Shown piece by piece: positions 30,717 to 41,790 of a stretch of 64,000 bases of DNA; positions within the stretch are counted from its first letter, which is position 1, and each line of letters starts with the position of its first letter. The DNA comes from Primula veris (Eukaryota > Streptophyta > Magnoliopsida > Ericales > Primulaceae), in assembly GCA_963682055.1 (NCBI GenBank), contig OY821744.1:28744967-28808966 (forward strand), in the 5' to 3' direction. A program made the translations under genes and the position numbers. The notes beneath the pieces are model-generated. The model was not told the DNA's origin and searched no databases. It worked only from the letters and a program-made list of their open reading frames with translations.

Positions 30717-31680
30717 AGGTAAGAAAGTTGTCTTTCATTTTAGTTTTTACTTTTAAGCAATTACTAGAATATTTGATGCAATAATTATAATTTAAAACTT
30801 TATACTAAAATTTATACTTTTGAGGTAAGAAAGTTGTACCCTAGAATCAACCAATTTTTGTTTCTGTAAAAAAAATGTAACTATTATACTACTTTTTTTT
30901 TTCAACCAAACACAAATATAGAATTTAACCAAAAACTAGAAAAAATATATTTTACAGTATATGTTGTTTACTTGTAACCAAATAAGCTCAATTGACTTGT
31001 GGTATAATATTTAGCATTTATTTAGTATAACGGGCGTGTTTGGTTCCTCTTAAAGCATATTTTCTATTTTTATTTTGTAAGAAATTAGTATATTTGGTGC
31101 AGTAATTGAAGCTTAAAAGTATATATTTTTATCCTCTCGCTAGAGCCGGCCCAAAAAATAATTTTTTTGTGGGTTGCCTTGTTGATTTTTTGTTTGTTTT
31201 GCCTATTTAAAGAAAACCTCGAAAAATCAAAGTATAAATTTTATTTTTTTCGGGAAATTATTTGCCTTTGCGGTGGGATGCCTAGTCCACTCGGACTATT
31301 TGCATTCCCTCAAGACCGGCCTTGGCTCTCGCAGTAAGAAAGTTGTATCTATAATCAACCAACTAATTTTTATCTTAATATAAATATACATACTACTTAA
31401 ATTACCTTCAAGTTTCAACCAAACACATCTGTGGATTTCACATAAACCAGAAAAAAATTCCTTCTTTTTGTGTATATGTACCCGAACAAGCGAAATTGAC
31501 TTGCGGTCTTACATTTAACTTTTACTTAGAGCGCATTGTAAAAAAATACAATATTGATTCTCGAGATATTTTCACAAAAACCAGAAAAAGACTACAGTAA
31601 TCGAACAAGCTAAATTGATCTATGGTTTAACATTTACGTAGAATGCATTGTAAAAAATACTACAGTGATTCTCGAGTTTC
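30717..31680. repeat. Diverged tandem repeats in the RPAC2 5' UTR intron
   Basis: GTAAGAAAGTTGT recurs at about 30720, 30826 and 31334. The block TCAACCAAACACA, then an ACCAGAAAA-like stretch and AAGCxxAATTGACTTG, is repeated, and GATTCTCGAG with ACCAGAAAAAGACTACAGT occurs near 31555-31675. Units are several hundred bases long and diverged. Confidence 0.5.
31134..31332. mobile_element. MITE in the RPAC2 5' UTR intron
   Basis: The insert begins TAGAGCCGGCCC and ends GACCGGCCTTGG, roughly inverted copies with a small gap. It is flanked by CTCTCGC at 31134-31140 and 31326-31332, a 7-bp duplication that could be part of an 8-bp hAT-type target. It is more GC-rich than its surroundings and splits a locally repeated AGTAAGAAAGTTGTA segment. 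Confidence 0.5.
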
Positions 31681-32069
31681 ATCTAGTGCTTCTTCATTGC
31701 AGCTTTTAAGCTTTGTTTATTTGCATTTCATTATGTTGGTCAGGTGCAAACCTGTGTTCTTTTTGCTATTTGGCCTACAAAAAACTAGAATTTTTAATCT
31801 CCATCCAATCACCTCGACTATGTGTCTGGACTTGTCTGACCAAACATATCGATATGACTAGATTTTTAATCAATTTTATATAATATCTATTGCAGAGGAG
31901 TAGGTTAAATGGGTTACAACACTCATATATAGTCTTTCAGCATCACACATAATAATAAAAAAATATACCTCCGTAATTCAACCCCATCCATATTCAAATT
32001 CTACTTCCACCACTGGTCTGTTGTAAAATTAATATCTCTATGTATCTAATGGACTATTTTCTTCTCTAG

Positions 32070-34306
32070 ATGGAGCACGGGGCGTTCGAAGACCCAGCAA
32101 ATTCAACCTTCTCAATGGCTGACGAAGATCACACATTGGCAAATTCCATCAGATTCACTCTGAACCAAGAGTTAGTTTGTTTTCTTGTTTACTAATGCTT
32201 TCTTATGTTGTTTTCTCTCTGACTGTTGCATATCGACTTTACAATGGGTCTTTATGTAAAAACTGCGGAAATATAGCTATGGGAATCTTATTTTATCTTC
32301 TTATTAAATGTTTCCCCCCTCCTTTTAGCCCGGTCTCTTGTGTTCTGCTTACTTTTAGGGGATACGGAGGCTATACTGTTTGTTCAACTATTCTTTTAAC
32401 AAATAGCATCGTATAACATTTCATTCCACACTCAGTACATACATATAGTTTTCGACAGCTGTTTTTAGTGTTAGTTGGAAAAATTCGATCCCCTTGAAAA
32501 TAAAATGTTCTCCATAATGATTTAACTGGCTTCTATGTTGTGTGGTGGTGTTTGATTTATTACTTTATTCCTTCAAACTTTACATTGAATGTTACACTTT
32601 AGGGATAATAAAGTTACATTATTCGATGAACATATAGCTTGTACTACATCATAAACGATCATAGATCTTTTCTGAACTGGTTTCTATGTTCAGTATTAGT
32701 GTTTTTTGTTAATTTTTTTAGCTTGGATAGTTAATCATAGGTTTGGGCAGTTATTCCATCAGATCCACTCTGAATCAATAGTTAGTCTATTTTCTCTTCC
32801 ACTAATGCTTTCATTTAGCTATAAATTTTGTCTGGCTGTGGCTTTTAGACTCAATAATGGGTTTGTGTGTGAAAAGTGTGGAAATTTAGCTGTGTCGAAC
32901 TTATTTTAGGTTTCCTTTTTCGTTTTTTTGTGGTCTTTTTAGTTCAGTCTCTTGTGTTCTGCTCACTTTTATGGATAAGAAAGTTATACGATTTGATAAG
33001 CTGTTCGTTTAAAGTGTAGCTTTGTACTAGACGTATTTTAATGCTCAATATATATTCATAATTTTGGACAGTTAATTTCTGTACTAGTGTCAAAAGTTCA
33101 AAACCCCTGTGAAAATAATATATTTTTCCAAGGTGAATGAACCGACTTTTATGTTTGGTGGTGCTGTTTGATTTATTAATTTATACCTTCAAATCCTTGC
33201 ATATCTGATGTTAATACATTGTTCAACTTTGGTTTAAAGTTGAGTCCACAAATTACTTGAATGACATGCAACATATTTTATGCAGCCCAAGAGTAACGTT
33301 CTGCGGTTATAGCATTCCCCATCCTGCAGATGCTAAAGTAAACATACGAGTTCAGACAACAGGTAAAGGGTTTCCTATCCATTTATCTCTTTTATCCTCT
33401 TTTTAGCATCATCTACGAGCTGTATTGCTAGAATGTATTCCCCTTGGGTTACTCTTGTAAAACAGAAATTTTTGTCAGAACCATAAATAAACCAGCTAAA
33501 ACCTATGTGTTGTGTGTAGTGTATCACCTCGGTCATCTAACCAAGAAAACCATGTTTGAATTTTGGTATGTTATTCTGCGGTTTTCTATCCATTTCTCTC
33601 TTCTATCCTCTTTTTAGCATCATCTACGAACTGTATTGCTAGCATGTATTCTTGGGTTACTCATATAAAACAGAATTTTTTGTCAAGAGCCTTAAATAAA
33701 TCAGCTAAAACCTTAGGGTTGTCTGTAATGTATTCTAATCAGTAAAACCTATTTTCTGTAATGTATTAACTCAGTAATCTAATCAAGAAAATGATGTTTG
33801 AATATTTGTATGTTAATCTGCGCTTTTCTATCCATTTCTCTCTTTTATCCTCTTTTTAGCATCATCTACGAGCTGTATTTTGCTAGTATGTATCCTTGGG
33901 TTACTCTTATAAAACAGAACTTTTTGTCAGAACCATAAATAAATCAGCTAAAACCTTTGGGTTGTCTGTAATGTATTACCCCCGTCGTCTAATCAAGAAA
34001 ACCATGTTTGAATTTTTGTATGTTATTCTGCGGTTAATAGTTTTTGTTCAACATATAATTTAGTCGAGTTTTACAGGTGATGCAGCAAGTGAGGTACTGA
34101 AAGATGCAAGCCAGAATCTTATGTTGATGTGCCAGCATATCCGGAGCACTTTCGAAGAGGCTGTTGCTTACAGGATTGCAAATCCTATAATCGAAGAAAA
34201 TAAAAATTCTAAACAGAAAGAAGGGCAAATTCCTAAAAAGAAAGAGAGGAAAAATCCTAAAAAGAAAGAAGGGAAAGATGGCAACTCCATGGAAATCGAT
34301 AACTAG
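32070..34306 (+). CDS. NRPC19: RNA polymerases I and III subunit RPAC2 (AC19)
   Basis: Small assembly subunit shared by RNA polymerases I and III, which pairs with RPAC1 (AC40) in the way of the bacterial alpha dimer; it acts in the nucleolus and nucleus. Exons are 32070-32170, 33286-33362 and 34077-34306, with GT..AG borders and matched phases, giving 135 residues. The start MEHGAFEDP and the L-type dimerisation motif EDHTLANSIRFTLNQDPRV followed by GYSIPHP and VNIRVQTTG are diagnostic. The C-terminus is a Lys-rich tail with a repeated PKKKE motif, ending SMEIDN; plant relatives also end in an acidic/basic tail with MDI. It is short enough to be complete and has no breaks. Both introns contain local duplications described separately. 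A telo-box upstream fits co-regulation with ribosome-biogenesis genes. Confidence 0.94.
32143..32912. repeat. 610-bp-spaced duplication including the end of RPAC2 exon 1
   Basis: ATTCCATCAGATTCACTCTGAACCAAGA/GTTAG at the exon 1-intron junction reappears about 610 bp downstream as ATTCCATCAGATCCACTCTGA..CAATAGTTAG. The similarity continues about 150 bp into the intron (CACTAATGCTTTC, ACTGCGGAAATATAGCT versus AGTGTGGAAATTTAGCT). CTCTTGTGTTCTGCT at 32335 and 32947 is part of the same duplication. Confidence 0.85.
33371..34034. repeat. Triplicated unit of about 210-240 bp in RPAC2 intron 2
   Basis: Three tandem copies start at 33371, 33582 and 33824. Each begins TTxTCTATCCATTT, continues with CTCTTTTTAGCATCATCTACGA and ends near GTATGTTAxTCTGCG. 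The middle copy has an extra 30 bp that repeats its own CTGTAATGTATT segment. Together they fill almost the whole intron. Confidence 0.92.
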
Positions 34307-37300
34307 AGAGTTGAAACCCAATCATGTCTCTTTTCTATTACTATATTTTTGCATCTAGTTTACGTGGATTAGTTAAGTGTAACCCCAATCGGGCCCGCTA
34401 TAAGTTATGGTATAAACCCCATCTTTTGGAATTGTATCGTGAATCTTGTAAAAGTGAGTAGTGATGAAACTCACATGTATGCCCGGTTGAAGAGAAACTA
34501 GATCCATAGAAGAAAGTTGGTTACAATTATTCGTCCTACGATTTTCTTTTTGTAGTTAGATATGAAGCACTTGTTATAAGCCTCGTGAATTTATGATTTG
34601 GCTCACGTTCTGAGAACTTGTGAGTTAAATATTTGGTCCTACTTAATTTGAGATTGTTTTGACTTTGGTTTACAACTTGCAAACAAATCATACTCTCCGG
34701 AGTCTCTTCTCACTGGAAGAGAACAACGTTATCTGGACGACGTTCAATCCAGTTTTAATAAAGCATAAGGTTACACTTTGAATTGAAGTATAATGTGGAA
34801 TAGTTCCAGATTTCCACAAGTCCTATACATGAGCAGATACCCGTTTCTACATATTGTATATTTATCCGTCATGTTTATAGGAGCAAAAAGTAAATATAAA
34901 ATCCATATTGATGCGATTAACAGCGGATATCTATTTAAGTATCCTCTTTTATTTGGTCATTGATCTGATCTGTTTTTCACTTTTTTGTTACGAGATAAAT
35001 GATGATTTTAACTTCTTATTTCAAAAAATATTCTATTTTAATGGGAAATACTTTGATTTATTCTCAGGCGATAGATGAAGCATTCCTGTTTAACACGTAT
35101 TCTGGAAATAACAATTATATGATGCCAAACTATGATTATATGATAAACTCAAAAAAGTTATTGTTTATATATTAATCTAGAACAGGTATTTGCAGAGATT
35201 TTAAAGTTTAAACAATAGGATTTAAAACTAATCCATACTTTGCTAGGAATCATGCCATGGTTGAGATGGTCGAGATTCAAACCTTAGCCGCTAAGTTCGA
35301 GACAAACTTTGTCAACTCCTTATTCCTATAGAGATCAATCAATTATTGAAAAACTATTAGTACGGGTAGTTTAATTCTTACGGGATCAGATGAAACCTTT
35401 GAAAAAATATAGATTCAAATGAAAGGTCAACCAATGTACAATTGAGCGTATAAATTTTATTTACACCAATTATTAGCTCTTGTATTGTATGTTTGATCTA
35501 TTTCATGGGGTTTCATGACATAAACGGGTTGTCCACGTGCCGAGAGCGTAACTATATCCACATATTCCTTAAATCGATTAATAATAAATACGAACTGAAA
35601 GCATTCATGAATCATGAAGGTTGATAAATGCAATTTACACCGTATAACCAGAATAAAGATATCTATCATTGTATGCGATACTTTCAAGTGTTTTGACTCG
35701 TAGGATTATCTTTGGGTCAGTATACATGTGATCGTACGATTCAAAACTTCTCAAGATCCATCCCGAGTCATTTTCTCAAGATGGATAGAATTTTTTGACT
35801 TCTTTTCCTTTTTTTTGAAAGATTGCATCATTATTTTTTTCCCTGGCTATAAAAGGGGGATCGAGGATTATATTGATGAAGAAAATAAGCCATTCGAAGC
35901 ACTTTTACCAATTTTTTGACCCCTGGTTAACTTCAGCTTCGATCAAGTGCCTTCTGGACATGCAAGTGCTCTTTTTAGAAGTCTTCCTCGGGAAAGATCT
36001 TGCCAAAAGGAATAGGTCGCGCCTAAAATCGGTTCACAAGTAAGATCACTGTTCTGAATATATTATTTTTCTGATATCATGTATCATATGGGGAAACATA
36101 TTATCCTTATGACTTTTAGGTGCTATGCTAACACACTAATAATATTGCTTTATCTATTGTTTAGCTATATAACTCTACCCTTTTTATGACAAATAGTGTA
36201 AAGTCGGGTTTCCGAAAGTTGTATCCTTAAACATGTGAGCCCTTTCATCAAAATTACCCACTATCTAGTGATCTGAGTTTTTTTCAGGATCTGCATAACC
36301 TTGCAATTTGTCAAAGAAATTTAGCTTTCATTAATTTAGCAAAACGTTTTCATATCATAAACAACATTGGATCTGTCATGGCCGTATGATATTATCTTTA
36401 TCAAATTTTCCAAATTTTATTAAATGAATAGTCTGGTAGATTAATAGATTATGATGTCATTTCAGTACACTACAGTGCTATAGTTATTCTTTCTCTTTAC
36501 TACTCTTATCATGATTGATTGATCTGAGAAGATGTGATTTAAGCCACAACTTAAAAAGATATTCTAAAACTTACTAGGAAGTAGGCAAGTCGAGGCAGCA
36601 TAAGCATTAAAAATAAATTTTTGTATATTTTTTTATCGATCCCCTTATATTTAACACATTCTAAACATGGATTTTAAAGTTAAGTATATAAACTCTATAA
36701 AGATCAGCAAAAGGTTAAAAAGCACATTTGACACAAACAAAAATGAGCTTGAATGTGACAAATGTTCATTCCTTTAAGGGCTCATGTGCCCTGAATCCCG
36801 ATTAGCTCCGATTTTGACCAGATTAGCTCTGATTTTGACCAGATTAGCTCTGATTAGCTTCAAACACGTAACACTAGAAAATAAACAATTACCTTTTAAC
36901 ACCTGAGCACAAAATCAAGCCCGAGCAACCAGCATTTTGTACTCTTAATACATCAATTAGTTTACCTCGCTTTTCCACTTCTCAAAAAGCAAACGAAAAA
37001 GATACCAATCTATTACTGCTTAGTTTACTCGTGTATGGAAGGATTTTAGCCAACATCAACGTTTGTAAGATTATGCTTACGTCAGTTTTTTTTTTTTTTT
37101 ATATATAATAAATTTTGGTATACACAAGCCCGCCTGTTTTTGCTCTATTTTTCCGTCGGTATATCTTCATTTTTTTGGTAAATGAAATGATTTCAATATT
37201 GTCATGGATAGTAAAGCTTAGAATTGCATATTTTGAGCATTTGGTGATTGAAAATTAAGATTTGAATTGCATGTTTTGAGCATTTGGTGATTGATGGAAA

Positions 37301-37831
37301 TCCACTTCATTGCTTACCAGATAGTTGCAACATGTAACATTTAAGATCATAGTCGCAGATGAAATTGTTTCCACTACAAAGAAAATAAACACACTGTATC
37401 AAGAAAATATGGATGACTAATTTCAAAGGCTTTCTTACAGTTGGATAAATTACTTGTCTCTTTGTCTACGTGTTACTTTCAATTAGTACTTATACAATTG
37501 AACTCTTAGTGGTGCATTGAACTTTTTCTATTAGTCACCTGTATTACTGTTGATTAAATACAATCCTATACTACAAGTGGATGTAGGTCCTTTTGTGCTC
37601 CTCTTTCCTATGAGCTATTGTTTTTCAGAAAAGAATTATGGTATTATGACAACTTGGTAGTTCTTTCATAATGCATAATAGTTCAACTTTTTTCTATAAA
37701 TACAGTGGCTGGTGTTCACATGTAACAAGTGGTGGGGAATCAATGTTAGAAAAATTTAGATCGTTGCTCATTTCATTTCAAGCAGGAGGACTCGGGTCAC
37801 AAGTAAGTTGAACCACTTATTAACTTTTAAT
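34307..37831. other. Gene-free region between RPAC2 and a LINE fragment
   Basis: No confident gene is seen. GATTAGCTCTGATTTTGACCA is repeated in tandem at about 36802-36850. An open frame at 35728-35919 and the segment after it look codon-like (GIEDYIDEENKPFEALLP) but are not identified. The rest is AT-rich and unremarkable. Confidence 0.45.
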
Positions 37832-38931
37832 TTTATAATTTTACTAGAGTTAAAAAACCCAATTTTTCTATGGCTAAGTACATTTGGAACCCCTCTCTCC
37901 CTACTAAAATTAGCATTTTTGCTTGGAAATTTTGGTTTTCGGCTGTTAAACTTGATGAAGACTTAAAGAATTTTGGTATTACACTTGTTACTAAATGTTG
38001 TTGTTGTACTAACATCATTGCGACTCTGTTGATCACTTGTTTGGAAATAGTATGATTAGTAGAGATGTGTGGAAGCATTTTTCTAGAGTGTTTGGTTTTG
38101 CTATTAATCATGTTAGTAACTGGAAAGTGTTTATTTATAATTGGTGTAATTTTTGCGATAATACTCATACTTGTATACTTGCTGCTATCACTCATTTTCT
38201 TATCATTTGAGAAATTTGGGTTAGTAAAAATAGGGATAAGCATGATAATGATAATATGAGTGCTCATAAGATCATTCTTAATGTTACCAGGTGGCTGAGG
38301 GATCTTAATTTCTCTTTAAAGCCTAAACTACCTGCTAAGAACTTTCAAAGTTTGTCTTTAATGAGTTTAGGTATTGATACAATTGCTTGTAAAGTAAGAA
38401 GGCCAAAGTTGGTATCTTGGAAATGTCCGCCATCTGGAAGGTTAAAACTCAACATTGATGGTTCAGCTTTAAGTTCGTGTGAATGTGGATGTGGGGGTAT
38501 ATTGAGAAATAAGGAATGTAAACTTGTATTTGCATTTTCTTGTTCACTCGATAAGTCCTCTAACATTTTTACTGAACTTATTGCACTTAAAGAATGGTTT
38601 ATTAATTTGTTATAGCATGGATATTAGTAATGTCTATGTGGAATCCGATTCGGAAATGATTGTTAATTGGTGGAACAATAAATCTTTAGCTGTTGTTAAG
38701 TTCAATATTTTAGGGGAAGATATATGTGATTTAATTGATCTTATTGGGGTGAATTTAGTGCATGTTTACAGGGAGCAAAATCAAGTCGCTGATAGACTAG
38801 CTAAACAGGGAGCTGCTGGTGTAAATTGGACCACTTTTGAAGCTAATGCACTCCCGAAAATGGTCAGTGCAGCTTATTATCTTGATCAGATGGAGATCCC
38901 TTCCTTTAGAGAAAGTCATTTTAATATCTAA
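37832..38931 (+). pseudogene. LINE ORF2 remnant, zf-RVT and RNase H
   Basis: The first part (37870-38010) reads as the zf-RVT region that follows plant LINE reverse transcriptase. The RNase H part starts at about 38412 (VSWKCPPSGRLKLNIDGS, first catalytic Asp). It goes on with the TELIAL Glu near 38575, then changes frame near 38590, continuing as VYVESDSEMIVNWW (Asp) and ending NQVADRLAKQG (last Asp) before TAA at 38931. The frame change and stops between 38010 and 38260 show that it is dead. Plant genomes also encode stand-alone RNase H-like proteins derived from LINEs, but the adjoining zf-RVT remnant and poly(A) tail favour a plain LINE fragment. Confidence 0.78.
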
Positions 38932-39291
38932 TTTTTCTTGGTAAAACATATATTTTGGGTTTTTTATGGCTTGTAGACCTCTCTTTTGCTCCTTGTTAAT
39001 TTGAGATTTGTTTCTCATTAGACGTTCTTTTTTATCACAATTGATCTTGTAGCAATAAGGGAATTAATAAAGATAGGGGGTATAAGGATAAAAGTGATGT
39101 TTTTTGAGCTCAATTTCTCTTAAAAATGGGGTTTGAATGATGTCTACCTGCGTCTTTTTCCTCAATATATTGTTATAGTTTTTTGTAATGGCTCTATTAA
39201 ACGGTGTGTTATTAGCGATTTGTAATCGGTTTATTTGATTACCATCATGGGGATATTATCCATGTATATATTTTGACCAAAAAAAAAAAAG
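37832..39291 (+). mobile_element. 5'-truncated LINE with RNase H domain and poly(A) tail
   Basis: Coding remnants of a plant non-LTR retrotransposon are followed by about 350 bp of 3' untranslated DNA that ends in a run of A at about 39279-39291. The coding part contains a zinc-binding reverse-transcriptase tail (IWNPSLPTKISIFAWKFW) and then an RNase H domain. A target duplication was not found, and the 5' end is only approximate. Confidence 0.75.
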
Positions 39292-41042
39292 TGGGTACTA
39301 CTTCCTTTGTAAACATCATCAAAAAAAAAAAGTATAATAAAAAGTTTGTTCCCTTTTTTAAAATTAAAATAAAAAAAAACTTTTAATTTTGAATTTTCGG
39401 TCTTAGAGTTTGGTTGTAATTATTTAAGTTTGTCTTAACAAGTTTATATTCTAGAAGTGATTGTGATATAAATGCTCACCTTTTCTGCAGCGTTTCTCAT
39501 TTTACAAGCCCTTGGCAGGCATCTTTAGCTGTTGGTTCTTGTAAGTAAATATAAATTCCAGAGAATATTATTTCTTCAAAATAAAGTATTTCAAAAAGAA
39601 ATAAGAAAGTGGATAAAGTAAAACACACATAAAGTAATCCTGTCAATTGGTTTATAAATATTCACATTACAACTTTCCGTCTCTTTGGCTGAGCATGGCC
39701 AGTGTTGCACAAGTTTAACCTTCGCTGTCTTAAAGCGAGAACGGAATTGTTGACCATTACCGGTTTAGAAGGGAGGAGACTAGACATAGGCAAAGAACTG
39801 TAGTTTAACGACTCGAGAAAGTTGTTAAACCTAGAGTTCCACTTCGTAATTTACATTTGTTTCTTTCCAGATTGTTCCGTAAGACTAACTTCTACTTCCC
39901 ACATATCAATTTGTCTTCAAAATGTAGCACATTCATTAGAAGGGTTTTACCAGACTTTAGACTGAGTTAGAAAAGGGGGGAAAAGAAGTTAAAATGAGTA
40001 CATAAAAATCTTGAAATCCATATCCTCTCCAGATAGTTCAGCATCTTCTTATCTGTTGAAACATTTCAATTTCCCCGATACAATGAGGTATGAGCATTCT
40101 CAATAGCGAGTACAAATTTCGTGTCAGAAAAATGTACAACCTCTAATTTACCAACAAAATCACCAAAACAGTGAATTTTCCTCATACACCAAATAATGGT
40201 GCAAATCTTTATTAATGATCTTTGGCGATCCTACTCTCCATCACCATAACAAAACAAAAAAAACTCTTGATATCAATCATCATCAAAACTTCTTCCCCTT
40301 CATCACATAGATTACTCTTGGAATCAATCATCATCCCCCGACCGTCTCCACCTAGTTCATTCCGTTTATGGAGGCCACCTGGGTAGCTCCATATGTCTTT
40401 ACCTTTAAACCACGTCTTATTTTCTTTAGACGAAAGACTAAAATTTCCCTAATTCCTAATCATTTGTAGCTATGACATATTTATCCGTATGTAATCCCCT
40501 TTTTTTGATGAGCACCAGAGTTCAGATTAATTCTGCACTCATGACCTTTTTATGCATCGGTGGCTGCTCTGATGAGCACCAGAGCTCAGACTTGGTTGTT
40601 TCTGAATTGCAACCGAGTTGCCACTGTCCTGTACTTTAAAACATGTTATACAACAAAGGAGACTAGATGATCATAAAACAGTCCTAACAGCAATTTTAAT
40701 AATTTCATGACCCGTGCCAGATAAAAAATATAGAGTACTTTTTGTCTAATTTTTTTTCTCACGAAGTTACTGATTTAAATGGTTCTTCTGCTGCATATCC
40801 TCCATGTTCTCCATCTTCTCGCCAAATTAATCCAACCCACCTCCATCCTATGAACCGGTTACATTTTTCAATAGAAACAATATTTTTCAAATACTTCAGC
40901 ATTTATCATGTGATAAGTTTTATAGTACTTAAACAGAGAACAATCTTTCTCATTTGAAGTATTGGTGGCTATGCAGAAGAAATGAATTAGCATTTCATGT
41001 ATTCTTTAGTTTTCCCTTTTATTCATTTCAAAATTGAACAAA
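39292..41042. other. Gene-free region before the young Copia element
   Basis: No gene is supported. TGATGAGCACCAGAGxTCAGA occurs twice, at about 40508 and 40571. The DNA at the right end (to 41047) continues, after removing the Copia insertion, at 47018. Confidence 0.5.
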
Positions 41043-41047
41043 AAGGA

Positions 41048-41764
41048 TGTTGGTGATTTTAGTATCATCAATGTATTTTAGTAGTAATGTGATTTATTAT
41101 AGGCCGATGCAATAATGCGTTAAACTCGGAAACGAGTTAGGGAAGTGCGGAGTGCACGCTCGTCGAGCCAACGTATAATTGAATATGAATAATTGAAACG
41201 GGGTTCCAAGGGGCAGAGCCCCTGGCGGGGTCCTAGGGGCAGAGCCCCTGGCGGGGTCCAAGGGGCGAGAGCCCGTGGCTGGGGTCCTGCTGCCAGGACA
41301 GCGGGCGGGGTGCGGGGCAGCGCCTCGAGCGAAATTTTTTCCGAACAGTTGCTTCCTTTCCGGAAAATTTTGAATAGTTGGACCCTTTCCCAACAGTTGC
41401 TTCCTTTCCGGAACAGTTGCTTCCTTTCCGGAAAATTTTGAATAGTTGGACCCTTTCCCAACAGTTGCTTCCTTTCCGGAACAGTTGCTTCCTTTCCGGA
41501 ACAGTTGCTTGCTTTCAGTTTCGGTTATTGATCTCCTATATAAGAAGTCATTTGGCCTCGGTTTTGGTTACAGAAACATATAAGAAAATTCTCTCTACAT
41601 TCCTAATCTATTCTCCTTGCCAGAAACAGATTGTTTTTCAAGAATTATCCCCACAAAGATTTCGTGAACCCAGGCAATAATAGGGTCGAAATACTTTGTT
41701 CGGAAAGTGTACGAACACGATTCTTCGAAGTTATCCAGGATTATCATACCCTAAATCTCTAACA
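41048..41764 (+). repeat. 5' LTR of the young Copia element
   Basis: The LTR is 717 bp. It contains a GC-rich minisatellite of GGGGCAGAGCCCCTGGCGGG-like units (about 41205-41330), then two blocks of TTGCTTCCTTTCCGGAACAG-like units (about 41343-41510). A TATA box TATATAAG follows at 41537-41544. The 3' part (U5 region) ends CTCTAACA. Confidence 0.95.
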
Positions 41765-41790
41765 AACGAACAAAGTATTTTCTGATAATC

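Noticed and set aside
34034..34321. Minus-strand open frame over the last RPAC2 exon
   Set aside because: It is an antisense shadow of the Lys-rich tail; the Phe/Leu runs are the complement of the Lys codons.
35240..35340. Possible tRNA or SINE around GGTCGAGATTCAAACC
   Set aside because: The B-box match is weak and no cloverleaf or A box at the right distance could be drawn.
38797..39018. Minus-strand open frame over the LINE remnant
   Set aside because: It is antisense to the RNase H end and has no motif.
41097..41461. GC-rich open frames on both strands in the Copia LTR
   Set aside because: They are translations of the LTR minisatellite and recur in the 3' LTR; no protein family is recognisable.
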